From Pseudocercospora fijiensis CIRAD86 (taxonomy: Eukaryota > Ascomycota > Dothideomycetes > Mycosphaerellales > Mycosphaerellaceae): a stretch of DNA of 64,000 nt. Shown here one piece after another: positions 1 to 10,475 of the stretch (within the stretch, counting starts at the first letter, position 1; every line of letters starts with the position of its first letter). The DNA is taken from assembly GCF_000340215.1 (NCBI RefSeq), contig NW_006921539.1:684471-748470 (forward strand), in the 5' to 3' direction. The position numbers and the translations under genes are program-made. The notes below the pieces were generated by a model. The model was not told where the DNA came from. It ran no database searches and saw only the letters and a program-made list of their open reading frames with translations.

Positions 1-726
1 GCACGGGAACGAAGAATTGATGCATCCTCCACGCGCTCTCATGCCAACTATGCCAGCTACCCTTGTACCACTCTCCCGGAAATTTCTCTCGTGTCTGCAG
101 GTCCATATCCTTCTCAAATAGGAAGTTTTGGAATGGGGCGGTGAATACTGCCGCGACTTCTCTTGCGTCAAGCTTTGGCAGGATATCGCGAGCAGCGTCA
201 GGATTCTGATTCTTGGCCGATGGAGCAGGAGTTTTTAGATATGCTATGCATGGCCGTACTCCAAGCTCAGTCATTGCCAGATTTGCTGGAAGCTCTGTGA
301 GATGCTCGACACTGTAGCCGGGAGGGAGCTGATGATCGCTCATAGGTAGACCGATCTCTTCGAAAGCCTCCCTTCGAGCAACCTTGAATGGGGTTTCTTG
401 GAGGGTATCCGACTTGCCGCCTGGGAGAGCAGCTTGTCCGGCATCTTTATGGTGTCAGCGCTGCAAGCTGGCTGGCAAATCGCTCGTTCTCACAGTTCTT
501 AAGGCCTGACGATCTGATCGTTAATACTACTCTCAGGTCGCCTCTCTTGTCAGCAAAGAGCAGGATCAGAACTGCTGCCCTTCGCGTGAGTGGACATCGA
601 TACCAATTCGTTGGCGGCGCAACGAAGGATCTCAGGTTGGCTAACGCCTTCTGGAGTGTTGTCAGTTAAGTCAACATCACATTCAACACGAGGTCTTGCC
701 TTGGATGCGGGCGAAAGAGAAGGCAT
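1..726 (-). CDS. Nudix hydrolase, PCD1/NUDT7-like CoA diphosphatase (C-terminus runs off the window)
   Basis: Three exons on the minus strand: 726-700, 650-494 and 444-1; the 3' end lies outside the window. About 209 residues are visible. A Nudix box lies near residues 70-94, with GGK, then REAFEEIGL carrying the metal-binding glutamates. The preceding stretch (LILLFADKRGDLRVVLT, then NYAGQAALPGG) matches the layout of fungal PCD1-type enzymes, which cleave the diphosphate of CoA and oxidised CoA and are usually peroxisomal. Intron 445-493 has a GTGAGA donor, a GCTGAC branch site and an AAG acceptor. Intron 651-699 appears to use a GC donor (GCAAGA) with a CAG acceptor; this is the only splice that joins the MPSLSPASK start in frame to the conserved KALANLRSF segment. 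Family assignment is firm. Peroxisomal location cannot be judged because the C-terminus is missing. Confidence 0.85.
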
Positions 727-1382
727 GCTGGCGCCATGGTATGTAGAGTCGAGCTAATCATCATTGAAGTGTCTCTGACTGATCAACGTGCGGGTGGTGT
801 TGTTGGAGCCAGGCGCGTGCCGAGGTCCTCTTTCCTGGTGCAGATCATTTTGGAGTGCGGGATCTAACGGCATTGATCTTGATTACATACAGTATACTCG
901 ACAGGTCGGTATCATACTGCATGGATGCGCAGCTCCAACCACTGCATTACCGTAGCCCTATGGACAGCAGACACTATATAGCGTGCAGGAAAAGCCTTAA
1001 CTGGGGCTCGTTGAGAATCGCTGATTGCCATGGGACTGTCAATAGCCCGCCCTTACTCGATCTGTATGTGTGACTCCCATCAGTCTCTCAGCTCGAGGAA
1101 TTCTCGCAGTGAGATGCTCTCATGATATTGAGAAGCATGGGTATACTGTTTGAAAGCTCCATGAACGCCCCACATGCGTGTGCCGGTGAACCCGGCATCT
1201 TATTATTCGCTCCAACCAACGCCATGCTCGAATGCTCGCTCTTCACATCGGTCTAATCTGCATGCAGTCTGGCCATGGTCCAATCCGTTGCCAAATACTT
1301 GCTCGAAGCTTGGCTCCCTCTCATGTGTCGTAACGGATGGCCTGCCTGTCCAGAGGGATTGTCAGTGCCAGGATTCGCTCCG
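727..1382. other. intergenic, no gene seen
   Basis: This is the interval between the Nudix gene start and the stop of the UBE2W-like gene, both on the minus strand, so it holds the Nudix promoter and the 3' region of the E2 gene. Short open frames occur on both strands, but none shows a recognisable motif, splice-linked extension or family resemblance. Confidence 0.5.
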
Positions 1383-1912
1383 CTATACGCTCGGATCGTG
1401 ATAAAGGAAGTTGATGTCTCGAGGTCGTTGCCTATTAGACTTCACAAATTCTGCATCTCCGGGAGGTCCTGTCCACTGTCAGTATGCTATTCTCCCATGA
1501 AAACTCCACAACCCCAATACGCACTCTCATTCTTCGTGTTGCTCGCAAGCATGCTCTGGATGCTGATGCAAATTGACTCGACGTTATGAACCGGACTCCA
1601 GCCTTGAGAGTCCAGCAGGTCAAGACATATTATGCCGTTGCTGTAAATATGCGGATGTATGGGTATCCTCCGCGGCGGGTCGTTCAAAGCGATGAACGTG
1701 ACCTCGGGCGCCTCAATGGGATAATTTGGAGAGAACTGAAATCGCAGTCGGAACTTCTCGTCTGGGTTGTAAAGCGGGTTGTCTGGGACCACTACATCCA
1801 TCTGCCACTCCTTCAAGTCCGGCGTAGATACGATGGAGATACCCGGTGGCAGTGCAGGGCCCTGCAACTTTGCAAGCTCCTTCTGCAAGCGCTTGCTCGC
1901 CATGCCAGCCAT
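1383..1912 (-). CDS. ubiquitin-conjugating enzyme E2, UBE2W-like
   Basis: Two exons, 1912-1525 and 1468-1383, encode 157 residues. The 56-nt intron (1469-1524, GTGCGT...ACAG) joins NTKNE to RPPGDAEFVK, restoring the conserved end of the UBC fold. The catalytic cysteine is about residue 96 in SNGIICLDLL. In place of the usual HPN motif the protein has HPH (PIHPHIYSNG), a trait of the UBE2W family, which in animals attaches ubiquitin to disordered protein N-termini. The fold is complete (MASKRLQKELAKLQ helix, PYN/NPDEKFRLRFQF strands, WSPVHNVESICISIQSML). The start at 1912 (MAGMASKRL) is preferred; an in-frame ATG at 1903 is equally possible. The frame stays open upstream to 2068, but that segment is unlike any E2. 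It is transcribed divergently from the kinase gene at 2746. Confidence 0.9.
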
Positions 1913-2745
1913 GTCGAATTGTCTTGAATGTCGCTTCAACAGAGGCCTGCGGTGTCGAGTCGAGGTTACGAGTGGTATCGAGAGACGAGAGGTATGGACG
2001 GAGACGGGATTGATTTGCGGTGCTACAAGTTTGGTCGGTTGCTCGTTGCGGCGGGTTACGGTGAGCACAGCAGATTGCTGGTCACAGAGCGATGTGCTTT
2101 GCCTTGCAAACGCAGTGGAAGCGACTCAAAGCGGTAACATGCATCACAAGCAGAAGCGCAATTCGAGGTTCCAAGAATACATCTAATCTAGCGCGGGGAC
2201 GCACGTGGCTGTGCAGGGCGCGAAGTTTCCCGGTGAACGCTCTGAGAAACGGGGGGGTGAAAATGAAGCGGCATGCAGAGATCCCGACAGCGAAAATTGA
2301 AATCGATGGTACTACTGTAGGAACAAAGATTGGATCATGAAAGAACAACGATACTGTACAAGATAGAATACGGCATCCGGAGGTACGCCACAGCCACGCT
2401 GTCCGGACCCGGACCCTGGCAACTGGTCTGGTCTGCAGACTCAGCCCCGCGGTAGCCTGAGCTGGAGCTGGACTGCTGGAGGCCCGTCGTGTGTAGTGTG
2501 TTCTGTGTACTACTGTACCTCCTACATTCTAGCAAGCGAGCGCTTCTGATTCAGCTGTCAGACCTCTTCTCCCTGTCCCTCGCACCTGAGTCCACTGACA
2601 GTCAATATTGACTGGCCATATCGCAACGATTCGCAGCGGCGACCCCGCGACTGCCCCGAAACACCCACCCGAGAGCACGGTGTAGCGCGAGAAGACACCC
2701 CCAAAGCAATCGCGCAGGAGCGCCTGCCCGGCCCAGAGAAGAGCC
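1913..2745. promoter_or_regulatory. divergent intergenic region (E2 gene / kinase gene)
   Basis: The 833 bp between two divergent starts must hold both promoters and 5' leaders. Open frames here are short and look like shadows. No specific factor site can be named from sequence alone. Confidence 0.45.
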
Positions 2746-4299
2746 ATGTCTTGTATGTTTCCCTCGAGCACACAACATTCCCTATCCTATTTCCCTTCGC
2801 ATTGTATCTCCCTGACCGCGGGCATTGAGCTGTCTCGCTTTCAACCTTAAGCGCATTGATACACCTACATACCCCTTGTTCCTGGCACGCTGCGTTTCAT
2901 CTGTCGTCATACCCTACAACAGATATCCAACATCGTGTCCCAGATGCCTGGTCTGTCATTCGCACAATACAATGAAGGCCCTCAGGAGGGCGGTACCGTT
3001 GAAGCCAGAGCTAACTGTTAAAACTGCAGTCCAAGGCATGTTGAACAAGCTGCACGGCCAGCCCGACAGCTATGACAAGAAGAACAAGTATAAGATGGGC
3101 CGCACGCTGGGCGCTGGCACCTACGGTATTGTCAAGGAGGCCGATGGACCTACGGGCAAGGTCGCAGTCAAGATTATCCTGAAGAAGAACGTCAAGGGGA
3201 ATGATCAGATGGTGTATGACGAGCTGGAGATGCTGCAAACATTACAGCATCCTCACATCGTCAAGTTTGTGGACTGGTTCGAATCGCGCGACAAATACTA
3301 CATCATCACACAGCTGGCTACTGGTGGTGAGCTATTCGACCGCATCTGCGACAAGGGCAAGTTCACAGAGAAGGACGCATCCGCGACGATGAGACAAGTC
3401 TTGGAAGCCGTCGACTATCTTCACTCCAAGGATGTTGTTCATCGAGACCTGAAGCCCGAGAATCTGCTATACCTCACTCGCGAACCGAATTCAGATCTTG
3501 TACTGGCAGACTTTGGCATCGCGAAGCATCTCGACAGCCCCGAAGGCGTCCTCAAGACCATGGCGGGGTCTTTTGGATATGCTGCACCAGAGGTCATGTT
3601 GAAGCGTGGTCATAGTAAACCAGTCGACTGTTGGTCTCTTGGTGTCATTACCTACACGCTTCTCTGCGGTTACTCTCCATTCCGATCGGAATCGCTACAA
3701 GATCTCATCGAAGAGACGAAAAACGGCAAGGTTATTTTCCATGACCGATATTGGAGGGACGTTTCGAAAGAGGCCAAGGACTTCATCAAATCGCTGCTCA
3801 GACCCGACCCTCATGAGAGAGCAACAACAGCGCAAGCGCTCAGAGATCCTTGGATAGCAGGCAAGGGTGCTACAGACCACGATCTCCTTCCCGAAGTCAA
3901 GGCATACCTGGCTCGTGCCAAGCTCCGAAAAGGCATCGAACTCGTCAAGCTCGCAAACCGCATTGAGGCGCTCAAGATGCAAGAAGACGAGGAGGAGAAC
4001 GTACCGCAGGAGGCAGACGTACCAGCTGACGCACTCGCGGCGGCCGATCAAGCCACACGAGGACGTGAAGGTGGTAACTCGAGGCTGACTGTGCCTGGAG
4101 GGGAACCCACGCGAAAGAGGAGTTTGTCCAAGCTGGCCAAGAGCGCAATTTTCAGAGAGGTAAACGCAGCCAGCATTTCCATGTCATACCAGATACTAAT
4201 TGTTTGCAGGTGGTATTAGCAAAAGTACGAGAAATGAAAGCAGAAGAGGAGAAGCGGAAAACCATGGGTGCAAGCTCAACCACGAGCAGCAAGTCATGA
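2746..4299 (+). CDS. calcium/calmodulin-dependent protein kinase, CaMKI type
   Basis: Exons 2746-2752, 3030-4159 and 4210-4299 encode 408 residues. The first exon is only 7 nt (ATGTCTT). Its 277-nt intron (GTATGT...CTAACT...TGCAG) makes the start [17 protein letters not shown], as in other filamentous-fungal CaMKs. The second intron, 4160-4209, restores [20 protein letters not shown] at the C-terminus. Kinase landmarks: glycine loop GAGTYG about 30-35, VAVK lysine 50, HRDLKPEN about 140-147, DFG 163-165 and APE 188-190. The basic/helical segment after the catalytic domain ([20 protein letters not shown]) is where the autoinhibitory and calmodulin-binding region lies in this family. It is a cytosolic Ser/Thr kinase of Ca2+ signalling. 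A frame open from 2825 has no ATG and is intron read-through. Confidence 0.9.
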
Positions 4300-4617
4300 T
4301 TAGCAGTAATTAGCCCTGCGAGAGGGAAGCACAGGTTACTACAGGATCGCTTATGAGACGGCGCAATTGGTGCATAGATGGGCTGATACCTGGATCGGCT
4401 CTCCTACGAGAGTATGAGCATTTTACTCGGAAAGATACATTCAAAGTTGATATCGACTGCAAACAAACATTATCCCATACTCAATTCTGGTGACTACTGC
4501 CTCATAACCATCTCAACATCGTCTCTTCTCTCAAATCGCGGCCGTTCCCTGGGTCACCCACGCAGCTCACACCAACAAAAAACACCTCTTCTCTCCACCC
4601 CTTCCTCGTCCCCATCT
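4300..4617. other. convergent 3' intergenic region
   Basis: This lies between the stops of the kinase (+) and the TMEM14-like gene (-). It must contain the 3' ends of both transcripts. No gene is seen. Confidence 0.5.
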
Positions 4618-5037
4618 CTACTTCGTCCTATTCACATACGCCATCCCAAACTGCACAAGTCCAATACTCGCCAACACACTCAATCCCGTCGGAAGCGGTT
4701 TGAATCCCGTCTTGATCGCTCGAGGGAAACTCGAGCCCGCGAGCACGATGGAGGCCAGCAATGCCAATTCAACTCCATATGCGGCTTTTTGTTGTAGTCG
4801 ATAGCCTCCCAGTAAGTACAAAGCGCCCACTGTACAGCCTGCTACTACGGAAGGGATGGAACCGGTTCGGACGTATCCGGTGATTCCTCCGCCCGAGGTT
4901 AGGAGGCCGAGGATTATGGCGGTGGTGCTGAGAGACTGAAGGGTGGGTTAGTGAGGGTTGGTGAGCAAGGTGAGGTGGGGGGTAGGTACCATGATGGGTT
5001 GCTTCTGAGGGGGTTGGCGTTGTTTTGTTGTTGACAT
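4618..5037 (-). CDS. TMEM14 family (UPF0136) small membrane protein
   Basis: Exons 5037-4990 and 4935-4618 encode 121 residues. The 54-nt intron has donor GTACCT and acceptor TTCAG. After a hydrophilic N-terminus (MSTTKQRQPPQKQP) come glycine-rich hydrophobic segments: LSTTAIILGLLTSGGGITGY, SIPSVVAGCTVGALYLLGGY, AYGVELALLASIVLAGS and GLSVLASIGLVQFGMAY. This is the four-segment plan of the TMEM14 family, whose animal members are mitochondrial inner-membrane proteins (TMEM14C acts in porphyrin transport). Its fungal role is not well defined. It is transcribed divergently from the OST subunit gene with 291 bp between the starts. Confidence 0.75.
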
Positions 5038-5328
5038 GTATTTGGCTGATCTGATGTTCGCGATGAGGGGGGCTTGTTATGAGTGTTGTAGTAGCGGTGT
5101 TTAAGTGAGTGCTATGGTCGTTGCTTACCTCTCGAGATACCTCGGAGCGTGCATAGATCCGGGAAAAGTAACTAGGGCAAAACTTGCCGGCTTGCCGGTA
5201 TCCGAGCGCGCGTCAACTCAAGCCAGCTGGTTGGAGCTCTCCCTAGCAGCGCAGCATTGAATCCGATCCAAATGAACCACATCCTCAACACCTCCACCTC
5301 GACACCACGACAGCAATAGCAAACAACC

Positions 5329-5924
5329 ATGCCACCACGCAAATCCACCTCACCCAGCGCCTCCCTCAAACCCAACCCCCCAAAACCCACCAAACCCTCC
5401 ACCCCTCGCGCCTCACCCACCTCCATAAAAACCGCCCAAAACGCCCAAAAAATCCTCCAAGGAATCTGGAACAACTACCTCACCAGCACTCCTCAAAGAG
5501 TAAAACTCATAGACTTCTTCCTAGCCTTCCTAATCCTCGTCGGAGCCTTACAATTCGCGTATTGCGTTTTGGCTGGGAACTACGTAAGCCAAAAACAAAA
5601 AGAGGGAGAAAGAAAGAGAGAGAGAGGCTGACTTTTTGATGATTAGCCTTTCAACGCCTTCCTCTCAGGTTTCAGCGCAACAGTAGGACAATTTGTTCTC
5701 ACGGCGAGTTTGAGAATGCAGACGAATCCGGAGAATCAGAAGGATTTTGAGAAGATTTCGCATGAGAGGTACGTATTTATCAACAACCTGGAGAGGAATA
5801 CACAAGGCGATGATGTATGGGGGTTTTCACTGACGTGGAATTATCTTGTTACAACAGAGCGTTCGCGGACTTCGTTTTCGGGAGCATGATTTTGCATTTC
5901 TTCTGCGTCAACTTTATCAACTAG
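5329..5924 (+). CDS. OST2: oligosaccharyltransferase subunit DAD1/Ost2 (epsilon)
   Basis: Exons 5329-5583, 5647-5768 and 5858-5924 encode 147 residues. The introns are 63 nt (GTAAGC...TTAG) and 89 nt (GTACGT...ACAG). A Pro/Ser/Lys-rich N-terminus precedes the DAD1 core: LQGIWNNYLTSTPQRVKLID, then a hydrophobic helix, PFNAFLSGFSATVGQFVLT, a lumen-facing NPENQKDF segment, and the end FGSMILHFFCVNFIN, which matches the strongly conserved family C-terminus. It is an integral ER membrane subunit of the complex that transfers the lipid-linked glycan to Asn-X-Ser/Thr and is essential in yeast. The N-terminal extension of about 45 residues is longer than in animals. Confidence 0.93.
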
Positions 5925-6474
5925 ATGTTAGTTCGAAATGACGAGACGAGAGTTGCAAGAGATGATCCACCGCGCGAAGAAGCATATCGGTACGGTTGGG
6001 CGACAAGGGCATGGGAAGATTGGCCGAGATGCGTAGGCGTCTAGGGACGGAACCGCATCACCGCGAAATCCGCGACCAGATAATTATGAGAACAGGTCGC
6101 GGATAAGTGGTGGCCTGACACGAAAGAAAGCATTGAGACGACGGCAGATCTGGCGGTCAAGATTATAGACACTTATCGACCGATATGCTAGCATGAGGGT
6201 CCAGCGCTCATGTCAAATTGCATGGTAGACATGCTATTCTTTCATGATCACTTTCTATGCTTGTATCATCACTGACAACATCATCACCTGCAAGTTCATT
6301 CCGCATCCGCATCTCTAGTACATGCATTTTGTAACGTTTAATACGTTCCGAGTCTTCTTTTCTTTTGATTAGGTGAGGAAACATCGCTTTGAGAACCTCT
6401 CTCAACAAGTCCGGCGAAAACCAAGACCTATTGCTCCACGACATTAGCATGGCTGTACACTACGGAGATCTGCC
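5925..6474. other. convergent 3' intergenic region
   Basis: This interval lies between the stops of OST2 (+) and the pyrophosphatase (-). An 80-codon minus frame (6450-6208) starts 25 nt past the pyrophosphatase stop. It has no recognisable domain and is most likely 3' UTR. Confidence 0.5.
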
Positions 6475-7688
6475 TTACGCAGAAGCTCCAGAAATGTAGA
6501 ACCACTTGTCAATAGATGGGTCAATTGGTGCTGGTGCCTTCTCCTCGTGAGCTGGAATGTTCAGCTTGGATGGGTCGACACGGTCCTGGCTGTGTGGCAC
6601 AGAGACGTTGGTGCTGCAGGAAATGTCAATTTCAGAATCCTCACATCTCACTCCGACATCGGCGACTTACAGGTTGATTTCTCCCTTTGGAGTCTTTCCA
6701 GTGATGAGCTTCTCCCAAGCCTCAGCACACTCGCGAACGATATCCATGGCGTACTTCCTATTCTTGCACTCGCCGGAGAAAGCGAACTGGTTCTCTGGCT
6801 TGCCATCTGGGATCTTGTAGATGCGGAACCACTCGTTCGTAGCGCGGAGAAGGCCTGGAAGGTGACGCTCGACATCCTCAATATCGTTAAGCTTGGGGGC
6901 AAGCGGGTCGTTCACGTCAATGACAATGATCTTCCAGTCGGTCTCGCCCTCGTCAAGGAGAGCCATGACACCGAGGACTTTGACCTGCTTGACCTCACCT
7001 GGCTTGGCAACCAGTTCACCAATCTCGCAGACATCAAGTGGGTCGTTGTCACCCTTCTGCTTGGTCTCTGGGTGAGTGACATTTGGGTCTTCCCATGTCT
7101 GTGGGAATGCGCCGTAGTTCCAGAGGTAGCCCTTGTGTGGGAAGCAGTTGCGGACGAATCGCAGCTTGCCCTTCTTGGTATCTTGCTTGATTGGGTTGAG
7201 CTCCTCGTCCTTGGAGATCTGTCGTGGTCGCCATGTCAGTCCATGCAATTGGTGAGCGGGGTATAGTTATCTCTTCACACACCTCTTGCTTGGCATTGGT
7301 CCAGCGTGGGATCTCAACGACCATGTTCAGGATAGTCTGCTGCTCGTTGGCATACAGAGGGATATCGTGGAAAGGCGAGACCTGTAAGATGCAGGAGTTA
7401 GTATCATATTCTACAATCAACAACATGTAAAAGTGCATTGCCGATTCAAGAGGCCGTGCATTTCTGGAGGCAGTTGTTCCAGCACGTCAAAAGAGACTCT
7501 GGCTGACCGGCAATGCAATTTTTGTTTCCGACCACAATGCATTCAGATCTCCCACTTACAGGAACGCCATTCTTCTCAATGTAGATTCTGTGCTCAAGAG
7601 TGTGTGGGGCTCCAACTTTGCGAGGAGTGTAGACGGCAGCGGCCTTTGGATCAAAACCGCCGCGGGAAGGAAGTGAAGTCTGTGCCAT
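6475..7688 (-). CDS. IPP1: soluble inorganic pyrophosphatase (family I)
   Basis: Exons 7688-7560, 7381-7283, 7218-6671 and 6589-6475 encode 296 residues. The introns are 178, 64 and 81 nt, all GT-AG. The enzyme hydrolyses PPi to phosphate and drives biosynthetic reactions forward. The family signature DNDPLDV lies at about residues 133-139 and supplies the Mg2+-binding aspartates. Flanking conserved blocks include [46 protein letters not shown] and the C-terminal [10 protein letters not shown]. The start at 7688 has a strong context (ACCATGG) and gives the usual cytosolic fungal length. The frame continues open upstream, and an in-frame ATG at 7985 would add 99 residues that look like a mitochondrial leader (see findings). 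Confidence 0.95.
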
Positions 7689-8266
7689 GGTCGTGGTACT
7701 GTATGAATTGGCAGAAGATGTATGTGATGAAAGGTGGTCGTACAGTTGTCGAGACCGACTGTTCGCTTGGATAATTTTGTTGTTGACGTTTCCAGCCCCA
7801 CCACCAGGTCCCGCCGCAGACATTACTCGTGCCGAAAACCAGCGGGACGTTACACCTGCCGATGTAGGCCAGCTTCCTCTCACAAACGGTCCTGATGGTC
7901 CTGGCAGGCTCGACAGGCGAGTGGCAGTGGCGCGTCTCAACACGCTCGTTAGATTAGGAGCGGTGTGCAGGCGAAACGGATTCATGCATGCAAGCTCGAA
8001 GATACAAATCGTAATATGGAAAGGATGCTGCCGGCGGCGATGCAGTGGACCGAGGGTGATGGGAGAGAAGCCCTGGATGTTTCTTTTTCGGACTGTTCTC
8101 GGGCGGCTCGCGCACGGAGCAGCCGGCCGAGAGCATGTGAACATGCCAACATGATGAACATCGCCAGGCTGGGGAATCTGAAACTGAATGGTAGCAGAAT
8201 CAATGGGAGACATATACTCAGTACATTTGTCGTCATTTGCCAGGGAATATCGTCAATATTGGGATA
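7689..8266. promoter_or_regulatory. 5' region of the pyrophosphatase gene, with in-frame upstream extension
   Basis: Minus-strand positions 8213-7689 are open in the frame of the pyrophosphatase. The ATG at 7985 starts a segment without acidic residues for about 80 positions (MNPFRLHTAPNLTSVLRRAT...). An overlapping 12-codon upstream frame begins 4 nt before it. Either this is a 5' leader or it encodes an alternative N-terminus. It also contains the 3' end of the upstream unknown gene. Confidence 0.45.
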
Positions 8267-10475
8267 TCAATACAATCTGTTTGGCCTCCAAAAGGCTGAA
8301 AAGTCATTGGAAGCATCCTCTTCAACTATTGCTCCATCAGGTTCATGAACAAGAGTTTCGGGTATCGTCGAGAGTTCCTCGTTCCAAGACTTTAGCGGAA
8401 CGGGATCCCCCTCGAACCCCTCTTCGTACACCGAGTCGCCAACATGAGGCGTGGGGTCTTCAGGTACGGCGTTGTAGAAATTCGGAACCCGGTCGAAAGC
8501 AAGTCCTCGCACCAAGTCTTCGGCACGATGAGCATTTGCATTGATGTGTCTGCTATCCAGGAAATTGAAGTGGTCTGCCGGAAGAAGATCCAGCATGTCA
8601 TCGTCGGCGACCGATCTTCCCAAAGTTTTAGAAGACACTTGCCCTGTCGTTGCTGGTGACGGTTGCCATGAAGCCAAAGGCTGGGGCCGACACATGTTTG
8701 TCGAAATAGGCCGGATTACACGTCCCTGCCGCTGAGGTAGCGACCTTGTCTCTGCTAGACTGAAACCTCTGTGTGGGGCTGGTATATGGGTCGATCGGGA
8801 GACTGGTTGAGCTTGATCTGCTCGTCCAACGAACCCGGGACCAGGACAAATAATCGGTTGCTTGTCCGTGGACTCGGGGACATCTCTTTGGCCAATGCCA
8901 TCCAAAGTATCAAGCTCCAACGCAGGACGAGACTGTAAGTTGTCTTCTTCACAAGGCCTGTTGATGGCTTTCAGCGCGCTGCGCAGGATGTCGCTCGAGG
9001 GTGTGGCCGTTCTTGGATCATCGTTCTCTTTTCCCCCTATCACTGGAGTTCTCTTTTGAACCAGGTTCGTAGAAGACGAAAGACGATTCACTGGCTTCGG
9101 TCGCCGCATTTTCAGTATGTCAGAAGTATGGTAACAGTTTGAGCCAAGATGTGAGGCAGAGTCAGTGTGTCGTCGTCTAGGAGCCGGGCTCTCAGCCACA
9201 GGTAAAGGTTGAGACGACTCAAAGGCACTGGATCTTCGTTGATGCATTCCATGGAGGGTCTTACGACGTGACTGCTGAGACTGACGCGTTTGATTGTGCA
9301 CTGCGTCTGCCAGTGTTCGCCTTTGACCTTTGCCGTCTCCTTTGCGCTCGTACTGGTGAAGACGAGATTCTGCTTGTCTCTGAGAAGCCTTTGGCTGCGG
9401 GGGATCCGACTCCGACCAAGTGTAGTATGACTTGCTAGTATTGTGCGCTCCGGAAGGCTCAGGTTGCGGACCTCTACTTCCGAAGCCCAGAAAAGCTGCC
9501 TCAGCCGGCGGCGCTACATCAGCGACGTTGGCTGATCGCCCCTCAGGTTGGCCGATCACTGGTTCCTTTGTACTAGCGATGTGCGATGCATCCTTTTCAC
9601 TTTGCTCTGCAACTCCCGGTCGTTTGAAATAGGCAGAGATTTCTTCATCGCGAATGTCCTTGCGACTCTTTTTGATCGGCTTCTTTGCTTCGCGCCGTGG
9701 CAGCTCGTCCTGATGCTCTCTTGGTCTCTGCAAGAATTTCATCTCGTTGAAGACAAGATCAGGTACTAATGCTCTCGTCAGACCAAGTGTAACTTCCATC
9801 ATCATGGTGACCAGCTACACTTACACCCGGCACCAGTGGCCACCACCGGCGCAGATGCACGGCCATGCTTGAAGATGCCTCCATTCGCTCCAGGTCGCAG
9901 CTTGGAATCATCTTAGCACACCGCCTCGAGAATGCTCCAACTGGGACACTCACTGTGAGACGTTCGTTCTTCAGACCATGGTTCAGCTGAAAGCTCTGAA
10001 TCAGTCCAGCCGTACGCGCCCCGTCGCCGCTGCGGTGGCTCTTGCGACGTTTCGACTTGTCCTTCTTCTCGTGATCCTTGCGCGGCTTCTTGATCTTGGC
10101 ATCATAGCGGTCAGGCTTAGTCTTATGCCGTGCGCGACGTTCATAGGACTTGACTGGAAGCCGAGCGAAGGCCGAGACACTAGCATTCCGACTTTGCGAA
10201 GAGTTGCTGGTACTGTGCGAACTGGCCGTATCCTCATGTGCAAGCCGTACGTGATCGGAGCTGGACGCTGCCTGAACCCACTTCAGACGAGCCTTTCCCT
10301 GAACTCCTCCAGGAGGATCGCTCGATGCGCGCTTTCTCTTCAAGCGATGCTTGGTGCGTACGTTCTGGAGGTTCGCGTTTTGCTGCGGCTTGAGGAACTC
10401 AGGGAAGCCTGGGTGGTCGTGTTCGTCTGGTGGTTCCCTGTCGGCTGTGTTCTGCAGCCACTCTCTGATATCCAT
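8267..10475 (-). CDS. unknown basic, low-complexity protein conserved in style with fungal nuclear proteins
   Basis: Exons 10475-9954, 9900-9825 and 9765-8267 encode 698 residues. Intron 9901-9953 (GTGAGT...CCAAG) and intron 9766-9824 (GTAAGT...CTGAC...TTAG) are needed to join the frames; the middle exon gives LRPGANGGIFKHGRASAP. The N-terminus begins MDIREWLQNTADREPPDE. It is followed by strongly basic, serine-rich stretches (KHRLKRKRASSD; KIKKPRKDHEKKDKSKRRKSHR) that resemble nuclear localisation signals, then PDLVFNEMKFLQRP and DEEISAYFKRPG. The long C-terminal half is polar and probably disordered, ending in an acidic segment. I recognise no enzymatic domain. Nuclear location is inference from the basic clusters. 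ATG 10475 is the first in-frame ATG. Confidence 0.7.

Noticed and set aside
6208..6450. 80-codon minus frame after the pyrophosphatase stop
   Set aside because: It lies in the expected 3' UTR and shows no domain or conserved pattern.
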